The notes under the pieces: generated by a model
The model's input: the letters and a program-made list of their open reading frames with translations, nothing else
The model's database searches: none
What the model was told of the DNA's origin: nothing
Shown here: piece by piece, positions 44,843 through 55,636 of the stretch
Numbering within the stretch: position 1 is the stretch's first letter
Layout of the letters: each line of letters begins with the position of its first letter
Position numbers and translations under genes: made by a program
Assembly: GCA_022606425.2 (NCBI GenBank)
Contig: JAHDVF020001552.1
Location: 587,766 to 651,765, forward strand
DNA: 64,000 nucleotides
Origin: Lepidostoma basale
Taxonomy: Eukaryota; Arthropoda; Insecta; Trichoptera; Lepidostomatidae
Reading direction: 5' to 3'

Positions 44843-45719
44843 TTGAATATTTCCCAATTTATTTTTTTAACTTTCGTTCCAATAACAAGTTTTGAAAAAT
44901 GTTGTAATTTCGTGGTTAGGTTTAGATATTGAGTGGTGCAATAGCATCGAAGAAATGCGGTTAAGTTCATGACCACACTTTAACCGTGGTTAATCTGTAA
45001 ATCTTCACGCATGAACATTTTGAATCCTCGCAGTGTTTTCACTTTAACCCCTTCTATTAGATCAAGTCTAAATTTATTCAGTCAATAAACATTAAGTACT
45101 CTGGCGCTTTTTAAGTTTTGCTGCCGAATTTAATAAATTCCTTTGTGATTTATCATACTTAAACTTTTTTTTCTTTTATGTCTGCGTTAAAACTTATTTG
45201 CCTCATCATAAGTCGTATTTTGAAGTCAAAAGGTGCTTATTAAAAAACGATTCACTCCAGTAACAATGCGCCGTGTAAAAATAGTACCGTTGTATGTCAA
45301 AACTAATATTCAATGTTTATTGCACGTCTATTCTCACATTGAATAACTTGGCAAAGCTGACTTAGAAGGCTACTTCGAATGAATGAGTGGGAGCCGGTGT
45401 TTCCTCACAATTGTTATTACTGTTCTTTTGCGTTTGACACTTATTTTATGACGATTATTATGTATGCATTCTGTCATCACCGGGTACTGTTTCGTGACAA
45501 CTTTCGCGTGTAACGCTGTATTTAAAATATTTAGTGGTCGGGCTGGGTATTATGGCCGAGGGACCTTGCCACATGTGTCGACACCTCTTGGCACCAGGTT
45601 GTGGATGCGCCAAGCCGCGTACATGATTCATACGAGCGAGACTCTTTCATCTTATTTCTATTTCAATACTTAACACTCAATAATTATTATTGCAAAATCT
45701 GAATTGCTATTATGGTGCA
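44843..45719. other. no gene recognised
   Basis: Spacer. A GC-richer part around 45530-45640 has no assignable family. Confidence 0.45.
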
Positions 45720-45950
45720 TTAAATATTCTCCGTGATCTCGTCACTCCCGTTTCAACTCTGTTACTTTAGCTATTTCTCTAATCTGTTGCTTGTCTTCTT
45801 CACAGTTTCAATCCTAAGGATTGGCTTGCATTAAAGTCTTACACATAGTCCTCCACTGTACTCGGTATTCTGCAGCCCTCTTCAGCTCAGCATATGATAC
45901 GCAGTTTAGATACTCGCGTCAGTGGCGCCCTCTGTAACTAGTTCCCTCAA
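45720..45950 (-). mobile_element. LINE-E 3' end fragment
   Basis: Minus-strand pieces include AELKRAAEYRVQWRTMCKT-like coding in broken frames and ANP.D.NCEEDKQQIREIA. The same block order is seen at 58790-58870. Confidence 0.5.
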
Positions 45951-46099
45951 CTCAACTAGTAACAATGCAATCACTCACGTTGGCTAGGATCCAAAAAAAT
46001 CTACATGAGAGGGAGCTATCATACATGGATTGACAATTTGAAGTTAATAAAGATGGGTTCATAATTACCCATTTCATAACACTTATTAGGGGACTCTAC

Positions 46100-46590
46100 G
46101 TGAACTCATTGTGGTATTTTATTTGTCTAAAATACCACAATGCCTCAAGACTAAAGTCTTCAACCAGTGCGTCTTGCCAGTCATGACGTACGGAGCCGAG
46201 ACGTGGACACTGACAAAAGGTCTAGTCTACAGATTCAAGGTCGCCCAACGCGCCATGGAAAGAGCCATGCTTGGAATAACCTTGAGGGACAGATTTAGAA
46301 ACGAATTTATTCGACAACAAACCAGGGTGACTGAGGTTACTCTGATGATGGGCGGGCTGAAGTGGTAATGGGCTGGCCATATCTGTCGGAGAACCGACGT
46401 CCGATGGGGGAGACGGATTCTGGAGTGGAGACCGCGTACGGGATTCCGCAGAGTTGGACGTCCCCCTGCCCGCTGGACCGACGATCTAGAGAGGATTGCT
46501 GGAAATGGATGGATGGGAGCGGCAATGGATAGGGGGCGGTGGCGTGCTTTGGGAGAGGCCTACATTCAGCAGTGGATGACAGACGGCTGA
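46100..46590 (+). mobile_element. LINE-C C-terminal domain, one stop
   Basis: Reads KTKVFNQCVLPVMTYGAET, AQRAMERAMLGITLRDR, a TAA at 46366-46368, then WAGHICRRTDVRWGRRILEW, RPRTGFRRVGRPPARWTDDL and EAYIQQWMTDG. Apart from the one stop the frame is open for about 155 codons, so this copy is fairly young. Fragments 3030-3240 and 62045-62290 are related. Confidence 0.88.
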
Positions 46591-47224
46591 TGATGACATG
46601 ACGTGAACTCCACCATACTGAAGAGTATATATTATTATGATCCGTAAGAATATCCCAATTGTTTTATGTATCTCCCAACACGCAGATCAAATCTGTTATG
46701 GATAAGCAATCTGCTGAACATAATTTTCTCTATTAGGATCGGCATTTTGTGTAGTATTTTAAAAATATATATTAAAGAAACAATGTTTATGATGAAATAC
46801 TAACGACTCGAAATATTGGGTGCGGTTATTTCTATGCCCATTCTACACTTGCCTTCTTAATGATAACATGTGGATGTACATTTTTTAGCTATGGATAATT
46901 TAGTTAAATTATTACTTTCTTTTGAAATATGGTGGATTATGAAAGAACTAGTGGATAAGTTATGATGATTGATAAGGTCAAGTGCAATATGGAAGTAATT
47001 AAGTCTCTGGCGTCCGTTGAACGCTGAAAGTACTGACATTGATAAATGTTTATGTTTTACCGCAGACAACATAAACTTAGTATCGATATCAGACATGATA
47101 ACATCGCTCTTGAGTTAGCTCACTACTATTTTGTTTGTTTTAATTACTCATTACTATAATATAACGATTTAAAATATAATATAAATATAATATAACGATT
47201 TAAAATATTATAATTAAAAGTAGT
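46591..47224. other. no gene recognised
   Basis: AT-rich spacer. Confidence 0.5.
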
Positions 47225-47740
47225 TATTGGAAACAAGAATTTATCAATGAAATCAAAAATGACCGTTCACAATGGAGTTCTAGTCCGTACCCTTATGTAT
47301 GAAAGCGAAGCATGGAACTGGCAGAAGAAAGATGAGAGCAGAATAAATGCGGTAGAAATGAGGTCCCTAAGACGTATGTGTGGTAGAACGATGTACGACA
47401 GAATCTCAAATGCTGATATTAGGAAGGAATGTAGAGCGAAAGAAGGTATTATGAACAAAATTATGAAAGGTTCGCTGCGTTGGTTCGGACATATGGAGCG
47501 CATGGGTGAAGAAAGAATGGTTAAAAAAAGTATACGTTAACGATGTAAATGGAGTAAGGAGTCGAGGTGGACCGAGGAAAACATGGCATGACCAAATTAA
47601 TCAAATATTGAAGGTTGGTCATGTCAGAAGCCGGAAGAATCGACGTGCGTGTATGACTCGATGTATGAATGTGGAGGAATCTAGAGAGGTGTGCCAGGAT
47701 AGAGTAGTGTGGCGGTCCATTCTCTCTGTTTGTTGTTGTA
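47225..47740 (+). mobile_element. LINE-A copy, best overall
   Basis: Reads MKSKMTVHNGVLVRTLMYES, NWQKKDESRINAVEMRSLRR, GIMNKIMKGSLRWFGHMER. One frameshift near 47520 leads to KKVYVNDVNGVRSRGGPRKT, then RRACMTRCMNVEESRE and WRSILSV, where the copy is cut. It lacks everything upstream of the post-RT domain. Confidence 0.88.
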
Positions 47741-48264
47741 AAGTAATAACACTCTTGTCAAAAGGTTAGATTGATTACATCGCCTAGATTCGAACGCGTT
47801 TGTTTCTGTTTTTAATTTTAGTGAAATGGGATCAGTAGAGTTCTGGTTTTGGGGCGGACTTAATTTAGAGCCGTGATGAGTGGTTTGTCCAGTCCGCGGC
47901 ACGCGACCACTACCAATGAGGCCACGATCTTGTCAATCAGAAGACTCTCCTCCCGGCGGTCCCGGATCACGGAAACTGACGAACCATGCACGACCCACAT
48001 TCCTCTCGGTGGCTCCGGTCTCGCTGCACACATCACATCACCTTGCTCAGTGACTAACAAATACTATTATTAACTTATTTTCATTCGGTATTGCCTGAAC
48101 AATGGCGCGTAACAAATATGAAAAACGTCTTTTTAAAATTTCCTTCGTAATGTCTGATTTTGACACATTTGATTAAATTTTTATTTACAGATTAATGCAA
48201 TCATATTAAATTCATTAATTGTTTCTATACGTAGACTATGATTTAAACTCCATATTTTAAAAAA
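47741..48264. other. spacer with GC-rich stretch
   Basis: At 47860-48065 the sequence is GC-rich and open on both strands, but neither product resembles a known family. The minus strand has GTGGCCTCATTGGTAGTGGT, which recalls a tRNA A-box; no B-box is seen. Confidence 0.35.
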
Positions 48265-48360
48265 TATATAAAAGAAAACGTCTGTTTTCTAGAAGTCTTA
48301 TTAAATATTAAATATTTCAATGACACGTTTCACCTGTCTATGGCATAAACGTGACGAATA
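48265..48360. repeat. H4 palindrome arm
   Basis: GAAAACGTCTGTTTTCTAGA, then TTTCAATGACACGTTTCACC and TGTCTATGGC. This is one arm only, 100 bases from the H2 palindrome. Confidence 0.55.
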
Positions 48361-48466
48361 TGTCTTATCATAATAAACAAATAATACAAGACTCAGAAAA
48401 CGACTACCTATTTAATAATTTCTTATTTAAATACTCCATTGTTTTGGCCGAAACACTATGACATTT

Positions 48467-48703
48467 CAACATTATTACTGTTAAAATTTAAAACATTGTT
48501 ATAATATCACAATTTCTTTTTATTCACTGAGAGTGTCGCGACAGCTGTTTCGCCAACCGATGTTGGCATCATCAGGTGTTACAATAAAAGTTTACTGGTG
48601 ATGCCAACATTGGTTGGCGAAACAGCTGTCGCGACACTCTCAGTGAATAAAAAGAAATTGTTATATTATAACAATGTTTTAAATTTTAACACTAATAATG
48701 TCT
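48467..48703. repeat. palindromic element H2 with hammerhead-like cores in both arms
   Basis: Arms of about 105 bases: GTTAAAATTTAAAACATTG ... TCGCGACAGCTGTTTCGCC against GGCGAAACAGCTGTCGCGA ... CAATGTTTTAAATTTTAAC. The minus-strand core at 48540-48575 has CTGATGA, one extra T, GCCAAC-ATCG-GTTGGC, GAAA, CAGCTG, T and C: every core base of a hammerhead. Stem I is not convincing. The facing arm has CTGGTGA in place of CTGATGA. Confidence 0.8.
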
Positions 48704-49244
48704 TATTTCTTACAGAATTCCAAATCATTGAAAAGCAACATATAAATAGAACAATACAAACACAGACAAGCATAATCCCTTACATATACTAATAAATTTC
48801 TCCTTATAAATATTGATATCGTTCCCACTGACAATCAAACCATGGCTCGTCTTGAATAAATCACAATGCCCATATTGGTACGCGTCCAGAACACGTTTGT
48901 ACTATTGGCGATACTTCTAGTGCACCGCCCCTGTTCAGTGTGCTCTGTTTCTTTTGTGAAGTGGTCTTGCCAATTTGTTCCAAGAGTATTATGTGTGTTA
49001 AGACATGAGACAAGAACGAGAAGTATCGTTCGATATGGGCAAGTGTGATTAGCGAATAAAGCTATTCTGAATGCCTGGATGTAAAAATAAAATAAGGCTT
49101 TTCAAGAATACATTCTTTAAAAAAAACTCTAGATCCATCCAGTTTGCCTACAGCATTTAAACCAATGATCTGTTTTTTTTTTAATCTGTTGAATTTGTTG
49201 AGTTAATTTTATTTTACACATTTACAAATTATTTAGACAAATTA
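48704..49244. other. no gene recognised
   Basis: AT-rich spacer. Confidence 0.5.
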
Positions 49245-49755
49245 AAAAAGCTAAGATGAATGTGCACAATGGTGTTCTTGTGCCGACCCTTATGTGTGGA
49301 AGTGAAGCATGAAACTGGCAAAAGAATGATAAAAGTAAAATATGTACAGTATAAATGAGATCTCTTAGACGATTGTGTGATAAATCTGTATTTGATTAGA
49401 GTGTCAAATATAAATATTAAAGTGAATATAGTGCGAATGAAAGTGTTATGAACAAAATAAAAAATGGGTCGTTAAGATGGTTTAGGCACATGGAAATAAT
49501 GAATGAATACAGAATGATGAAACTATATGTAAACGACGTGAACGGAGCTAGAAATAGAGGAAGGCCGAGGAAATCGTGGCACGACCAAAATAATCCAATA
49601 ATAATTGTCGACCACGTAAGGAGTCGGAGAAATCGACACGCATGCATGACACAATGTATGAATGCAGAAGAAATATGTCAGGACAAAATAATGTGGCGGT
49701 CCATTATCTCTGCCTACCACTCTGGGGAGATGGCGTGATGGTTAGTTAGATAGTT
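49245..49755 (+). mobile_element. LINE-A copy
   Basis: The 5' part is decayed (GGTGTTCTTGTGCCGACCCT). From 49448 an open frame reads KIKNGSLRWFRHMEIMNEYR, ARNRGRPRKSWHDQNNP, NRHACMTQCMNAEEICQDK and WRSIISAYHSGEMA, then the GTTA-type tail. Confidence 0.82.
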
Positions 49756-49860
49756 AAGTGACTAATTAAAAACAATATTTCGTCTAGTTAATTATTTTCT
49801 TGGACGAAAATTATTTAATTACTTATTGAACGATTAGGCATTAACACTGGAATTCCATAG

Positions 49861-49995
49861 TAATATACTTAGGAAATTATAAATAACTTTGTTTAATTCA
49901 CTAATTATTAAAAAAAAAAAATTAAAAAAATACCATCTTCAGGTGTAAAATTAGTTTACTAAACAAAGTTATTTTTAATTTCCTAAGTATAATTA
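49861..49995. repeat. palindromic element
   Basis: Arms TATACTTAGGAAATTATAAA plus TAACTTTGTTTA, and TAAACAAAGTTATTTTTAAT plus TTCCTAAGTATA, around an A-rich centre containing ACCATCTTCAGGTG. CTTCAG on the plus strand is CTGAAG on the minus, possibly a hammerhead-core relic. Confidence 0.6.
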
Positions 49996-50164
49996 ATTGC
50001 TGATTATGGTGACGCGAACATGATTTAATCGTTTACCCAAACACACCCTTTTTACCCTATCATTTCGTTTCACGTACGTTTCAAAGATAACAAAATAAAA
50101 ACTTTTGAAATGATTCTCCGTCATTTCTTCTATGTTCGCCATAACTTTGATTTGTAGATGTTTA

Positions 50165-50310
50165 ATGTTTCTTTTTTTATATACTTTGTATACAACTCAC
50201 ATTTATTAAAAAATAAAAATTAAATATCAAACATGTTTCGGACTAGCCAGTCCTTCATCAGTGATATTATATAAATATTTAAAATATTATAAAGTTGTTT
50301 ACAAATGGTC
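50165..50310 (-). repeat. H1 family element, single arm
   Basis: The minus strand reads from GTTTACAACTTTATAATATT through the hammerhead core to AATAAATGTGAGTTGTATAC and a TATAAAAAAAGAAAC end. It matches the right-hand orientation of 14378-14646. Its left side on the plus strand abuts a LINE-B fragment. Confidence 0.7.
50223..50268 (-). ncRNA. candidate hammerhead ribozyme
   Basis: On the minus strand: stem I 5' strand AATATCA; CTGATGA (50255-50261); one extra A; stem II GGACT, loop GGCT, AGTCC; GAAA (50236-50239); stem III word CATG; U at 50231; U at 50230 as the predicted cleavage base; stem I 3' strand TGATATT (50223-50229). Stem I pairs over seven of seven bases, stem II over five of five. 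The only oddities are the extra A before stem II and a self-complementary CATG in place of a true stem III loop, a minimal form known from retroelement hammerheads that may work as dimers. Confidence 0.65.
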
Positions 50311-50334
50311 AGTTTTCTCCGTCATCATCTTCTT

Positions 50335-50535
50335 TCTGTGTTCTGTCAGATCCCTCTAACGTTGACTATGACCCTTGAGTAGGCCTCCCCGTCCTTGGCA
50401 GCTCGGAACAGCTCCGCCACGGTCCTCAGCCCTGTCCACTCTCGGGTGTTCCTCAACCAGGAAACCTGCCTTCTCCCAACACCTCGTCGACCCTCAATCT
50501 TACACGTTAAGACCCCAAATCTCCGCCATGCTGAT
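50335..50535 (-). mobile_element. LINE-B 3' end
   Basis: The minus strand reads KIEGRRGVGRRQVSWLRNTR, EWTGLRTVAELFRAAKDGE and SRVIVNVRGI. It is open but lacks the EAFEMW block. Its sequence is clearly older than the two TSD-flanked copies. Confidence 0.82.
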
Positions 50536-51250
50536 TTTAATGTGAACATAATATAATAATACAGACGTTGGGAACGAAGTGCTATAAATATGTAGCGAGT
50601 GAGTGGATTGCAGTTATTTCACATTCGTTTTCCACTCAATATTACAACTGAATGCAGCGAGAATTTTGTTTTTGACTGAAGTAAATAAATGATTGAAAAG
50701 ATCATGACATTGTTTGCTGCCAGATAAAGGCCGATCTCTGCAGCGTTCATAAAACTCCGCATCAAAGAGATCTTATCTCGAATGTTTCTGGTCAGTATGC
50801 ATTTAATGAACATATCTGTTTGTGAGTAAACAATCTCTATCCGTTGCTGACCTTGAGTGCTCAAACTGTTGTCCAAATTTTATAAACTTGATCACTGGAT
50901 TTAGAAAGTGTCTCGCGAGTTCGTGTTCAACCTTAGTGCAAGGTATTTTATTGTGTTGTATCGGTAATGTGGAGTTGTGTTTTTATTGCTTTTCTATAGT
51001 TAGAACTTGATATTTATTATACTATTTACGCCAATAGATTTCTTTGGTTACAATACTCTCTCGACATATTATATATATTTATATTTATTATTGCCTGAAT
51101 AGCGATCAATTTATTTATTCACTCAAGAGTTATTACAAACATAATTACAGTTTAAGGCATCTATTTGAGAAAGGGTAAAGAATCAAGAACGCATGAGAGA
51201 TGGTTCAATTTTAGGAAGACTAGATACTCTCTAAAGTTAAGAGTATTTTA
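50536..51250. other. no gene recognised
   Basis: AT-rich spacer. Confidence 0.5.
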
Positions 51251-51401
51251 ATGGTTGCAGTAAAATAGGCACTAAGTACCAAAAAAATTATAAAAAAAAC
51301 TAAGTATGCAGGTATGTTCTGTATGACGTATAGAACGAAACTGCATACTTAGTTTTTTTTGTATTTTTTTTGGTACTTAGTGCCTATTTTACTGCAACCA
51401 T
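51251..51401. mobile_element. foldback miniature element
   Basis: Near-perfect arms ATGGTTGCAGTAAAATAGGC + ACTAAGTACC and GGTACTTAGT + GCCTATTTTACTGCAACCAT around a loop of about 30 bases, 151 bases in all. No clear TSD and no coding. Confidence 0.75.
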
Positions 51402-51699
51402 TCATTTTTTCTTCTGAACGTACTTTTACTAATATGAAAGACGTCGATCTCCGAGGTAATCTTGTTCAGCAGACTTATTGCTATTCCCACCGGCATTATT
51501 AAAGGCAGGTTAAGAACAATCGACCTACACCCTCCAGCACGGCTGAGTTTTCATAATATCCCCTTATTAATCTAAAGAAATGGGAAATGGGAGAATTAGA
51601 CCCCAACATTCCCAAAAGAAACGCTGTGGAATAGAGCCATGGATAGCTACCATACTCCTTTATACCTCAGATTTTTTTTCAGATCAGAGATACCTCAGA
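51402..51699. other. spacer with a short direct repeat
   Basis: ATACCTCAGATTTTTTTTC occurs twice within 40 bases (51662-51709). No gene. Confidence 0.45.
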
Positions 51700-51888
51700 T
51701 TTTTTTTCTGAACCCTTTCTAGCGTAAGGTTCTCGCCTCGTGCGGACTCCATATCACAGAACCACTTTCGAGTCTGCTCCGAACCAATGAATTGTATAGT
51801 ACTCTGAGCACATTGGGATCTCTGAAAACCCTTCCGGTCCAAATGATGAACCCCAACATCTTCAGTGCAATGCCACAAATTCTCTTGT
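51700..51888 (-). mobile_element. Jockey-type LINE, post-RT fragment
   Basis: The minus strand in two frames reads EDVGVHHLDRKGFQRSQ / MLGFIIWTGRVFRDPN, then YNSLVRSRLESGSVIWSP-like sequence and ERVQKKNLRYL. This is the thumb-region pattern of Jockey/CR1 reverse transcriptases. A SINE begins at its edge. Confidence 0.6.
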
Positions 51889-52142
51889 CGACCTTCATGG
51901 CTGAGTGGTAAGAGCTCCGACTTCCATTCTCAAGGTCCCGGGTTCGATTCCCGGCGATGGCAGTGTGATTGTCACACTGTCATTGGTCTGGTGTAGAATT
52001 CACGTGACAATAAAATGGCCATAGATTGGCTACCTATCACATGTCATGAGAATCAATATAATAGCTAAAATAAATTGTATACAGTAATTGGGTTCAAACG
52101 ACCTGTTGTATACAAGGAGAAAAAAAAAAAAAAAAAAAAAAA
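51889..52142 (+). repeat. tRNA-derived SINE, copy 5, poly(A) subtype
   Basis: Head GTCGACCTTCATGGCTGAGT, full B-box CCCGGGTTCGATTCCCGG, and body CAGTGTGATTGTCACACTG with GTGACAATAAAATGGC. The 3' end is TTGTATACAGTAATTGGGTT then CAAACGACCTGTTGTATAC and a long A-run. This 3' end differs from that of copies 1, 2, 4 and 7. Confidence 0.92.
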
Positions 52143-52717
52143 CATAAGCGTGAAAAGTTAATCTAATCTCAAAGTGGATATACTCGTATGTACCAATTGC
52201 TGGTTATTCATCGTATATCTATGATGTATTTTTCTCAATGCTCTCGTAAAAGATAACATTACGCACTTGGAGACATTGAATTTCACGATGTGAAACTCCA
52301 CACCAAGTATTCAAAATAAAGTGGAATTTACAAATTAAAAATAACGATTCATCACGCAGCAGTAAAATAATCCTTATTTTTTTGCAAACAGTCAATAAAT
52401 AAATATAATCCAGTGTTTTTCTCCTGTTTAAAATTCACCCCACGCAAGGAGTAGAAATTCTGAGAAGTTCCGCACGTACATACATAATGCGAAAACATAC
52501 CTATTCTTCACAACTAAAATTCTCATCTTGTTCCACTATAAAAATCGTCTTGGAATTCAATATTTGTATTTTAAATGTTTACGCCTTGTCTAGCATGCTT
52601 ACATATTTATTAAATTAATCTAGATAAAGCATACATACAAATTAAATGTTATTAGACCACGAGATAATTAAAATATGATGTTTGTTTCAAATCAAACGAT
52701 TCAAACAAATCAAATGA
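52143..52717. other. no gene recognised
   Basis: AT-rich spacer. Confidence 0.5.
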
Positions 52718-52870
52718 TTCAACTGAAATCTCTTGATGGAAGTTCATTTTAAATAATAATTAAATAAAACGTTTTTTTATAACTACTTTCACATTTGTCT
52801 TTAATTCGACAGCGACTGGTTTCGCCAGGCTTGCTGGCATCGACAGACTGGTTAAATCCAACACCAGTCT
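52718..52870 (-). repeat. H3 element, copy 6
   Basis: Flank CTGAAATCTCTTGATGGAAG, then ATAATTAAATAAAACG, TTCGACAGCGACTGGTTTCG and CCAGGCTTGCTGGCATCGAC. The right arm is mostly absent. Confidence 0.7.
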
Positions 52871-54419
52871 GCTGACTCAAAACGCACATTTTCAAATTTT
52901 CCTATCCTGATGTAAATGTAGATCGACTGCGTCAGGTGCAGTCTTCATATTTCTTCTCGCCTAAACATTTTCAATTTATTAAGTCGTCGTTATTTTCAGC
53001 CGGCTCTCCTAATAGAACAGCGCCAAGCTTCTCGGTCTTACAGCAAACCCATATATTTTTTGATGGTTGAAAGTCAAGTCGCCAGGCCTTATACTAAATA
53101 TACTTATTTTTAACTAATTCATATGATGAAGCATTTTCTACAACGCCCTTGAGATGATTAATTCATAAAAATGGCGCTCTATAAATCATTATATCTAGAC
53201 TGGAATAGTCTTTGTACGAGCAACATAGAGAACCATAATTATCATCACTCCAAAAAGAAAATAATATTGGTAGGGCCCAATCGCAGAATTTATAAAACGG
53301 TTGTAGTAACATGTCACATTGTATAAACAGTAGATAAAATAAAAATAAATAAATGTATTTTATTATTATTATTGATTATTTATATTTTAAGTGCGCCGAT
53401 TTGTTAATTCAATTGTTCCTAGGGCGCACTAGGAAAAAAACTGACCAAACAGTGCAGTCTTTGATTGTTTCTTAAATTTAACGTCACTATCCTTATACTT
53501 AATGTGATTGAGGCTATTCCACGCCAACGGACCCGCAACGCCGAAAGCACGATCGTAGAAACTTGCTTTTTTCTTTATTTTGTGTAATTATTATATTCCT
53601 TTACTTAAATTGAATATGTAAAATTGTACAATTTAATATGGTCATGAAATTACCTACTTTCAGAACATACTCATTTCATTTTCATTTGATTTCATTTATT
53701 TATTTTAAACATATCTAAAGCATTACAGAATTTTTTCCCAATACACTAAAGATACAAGTTAGAGATACACAATAATAAGTAATACATAATAGATTAATAA
53801 AAAGAGCGAGAAACATAAGATGCATGACAAATTAATAAAATAAATATACTAAACAATTATAATAAAGATAGTACTTACCTCAGATGAGCCAAACTATCAC
53901 AAAATATGTCAAACTCCGAGGTGATACGATTACGACTCGTACATACCTCTGTGCAATTGGCTGAGCGTATACGAGTATATTTGTCGGCAGTATCTGATTC
54001 AACTACTGTAATACGACGGCATTCATATCAACCCCAAATCTAGGGATCCGTTTCTTTTTGTGTATTTTAATACCACGTGCCCGGGTGTATTGTAGCCGCG
54101 ACCTTGAGCTTTTTTTGTGATATTCCCCGCCTTGAGAAGACCCCACCTCGGAGGGGTTATCTCGATCCCCCGGCCTTGGGGTAATGTTTATTCGGAGATC
54201 CAAACCAGTTTATGATGGGACCATTATTGTATTATACCTGTGACCACTTAAAATAACATTTTTTTATTAAAATTTGAACACCTTGTTTGTTGTGAATATA
54301 AATTCATTTACATACAATGATTAACCGTATAAAATCTATTTTTTTGTATTAACAAATTTATCAAATATTTTGTCTATAATATAAAAAAAAAATATGCAAA
54401 TGAATGCGTCCTAAATAAA
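52871..54419. other. no gene recognised
   Basis: AT-rich spacer with one GC-rich stretch at 54050-54200. No exon or repeat assigned. Confidence 0.45.
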
Positions 54420-54900
54420 AGGAAGAAAATGTCACTAAGATGGTTTGGACATATGACGACCTTCGTAGCATAGTGGTAAAAGTTCGGACTTCCATACCGA
54501 AGGTCGCGGGTTTGATTCCCGGCGACGGCAGTGTGATTGTCACACTGTCTTTGGTCTGGTGTAGAATTCACGTGACAATAAAATGGCGATAGATTGGCTA
54601 CCTATCACATGTCACGAGAATCAATATAAAAAAGCTAAAAATAAATTGTATACAGTAATAGGGTTCAAACGACCTGTTGTATACATAAAAAAAATTAAAA
54701 ATATGAGACGAATGGATGAGGGAAGAGTGGTTAAAAAATATATATTCAAGTAGTGTAAATGAAATTAACGAGAAAGGCCAAGGAATGCATGCATGACACG
54801 TTATATGAATATTGAAGAAACGAAAGAATTATGTCTGGAAAGAACAGTGTGGCGATCCATCCTCTCTTCTTACTCCTCGGAGAAACGGGGTAATGATTAG
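54420..54900 (+). mobile_element. LINE-A copy split by a SINE
   Basis: The coding sense SLRWFGHM (54433-54455) continues after the SINE as RRMDEGRVVKKYI (54706 on), then broken frames to TCCTCGGAGAAACGGGGTAA and a short tail. The SINE sits exactly between the M and the R of the FGHMRRMDE block. Confidence 0.8.
54456..54700 (+). repeat. tRNA-derived SINE, copy 6, poly(A) subtype, inside LINE-A
   Basis: Head ACGACCTTCGTAGCATAGTG, B-box CGGGTTTGATTCCCGG (one base off), body as in copy 5, 3' end with GTATACAGTAATAGGGTTCA, then an A-rich tail. It is flanked by ATATG on both sides (54451-54455 and 54701-54705). Confidence 0.92.
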
Positions 54901-55555
54901 TGAGTGTATCTTAAAATCATCCGAAGTAACTCAAGGATCATTTGTGGGTCCAAGTTTATTTTAATACATCTATTTAATACATCTCTCTTGTGCATTTAAA
55001 TAGGTTTTTGAAATAATTATCCTTTAAGTATTAAGCGCCCGATAAAACGCTTTAGGAACTTCTAAAAAGGAAATCTATCGTTATAGATACTTTACTTGTC
55101 TTGCTATATGTAGTTTGTCCATGATGCCGGTACTTCATCAATCAACGGTAATCTCCAAGAGACATGCATTTTATTAAATAACTGCTGAATTCAAAATCCA
55201 CTTCTTACAATCTGTGTATAAATAATCACGCTAATACACAAGATTATCTTTAGTCAAATGTTTGGTGAGTCGATTGGACTATATTTCTCGGTTGAGTTAT
55301 TTCCGACCCATTTTACGCAGTATGGATGGGGGTGCGGCCAACTATGTATCGGTCTGTTCTAATATATAGTGCTTCACCCCCATGTATCAGTCTATTAGCC
55401 TCAATGCTCCATAACGTCCAATTATCTAATTGAATGACTATCTCTACCATCAGCAACACCGAAATTGAATAATTTCCTGCTCTTGCCACTTAACGTGTTA
55501 TGATAGGGCACAAATTTAGTTATTTTGTCGGAAATGATCTGAACTGACTGTTGTG
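54901..55555. other. no gene recognised
   Basis: AT-rich spacer. Confidence 0.5.
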
Positions 55556-55636
55556 TTAACACGTTGACTGCGCAGCACTGACCGGGACAGTGGTAAAGGG
55601 AGAACCCAAACGGCGAACCCCTATCCAGTCTATACC

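Noticed and set aside
44479..44932. Long open frames on both strands across 44479-44932
   Set aside because: They are produced by the 25 bp minisatellite, which has no stops in several frames; the product is a simple reiteration.
47860..48073. Overlapping open frames on both strands
   Set aside because: Neither product resembles a known family, and there is no support for one over the other.
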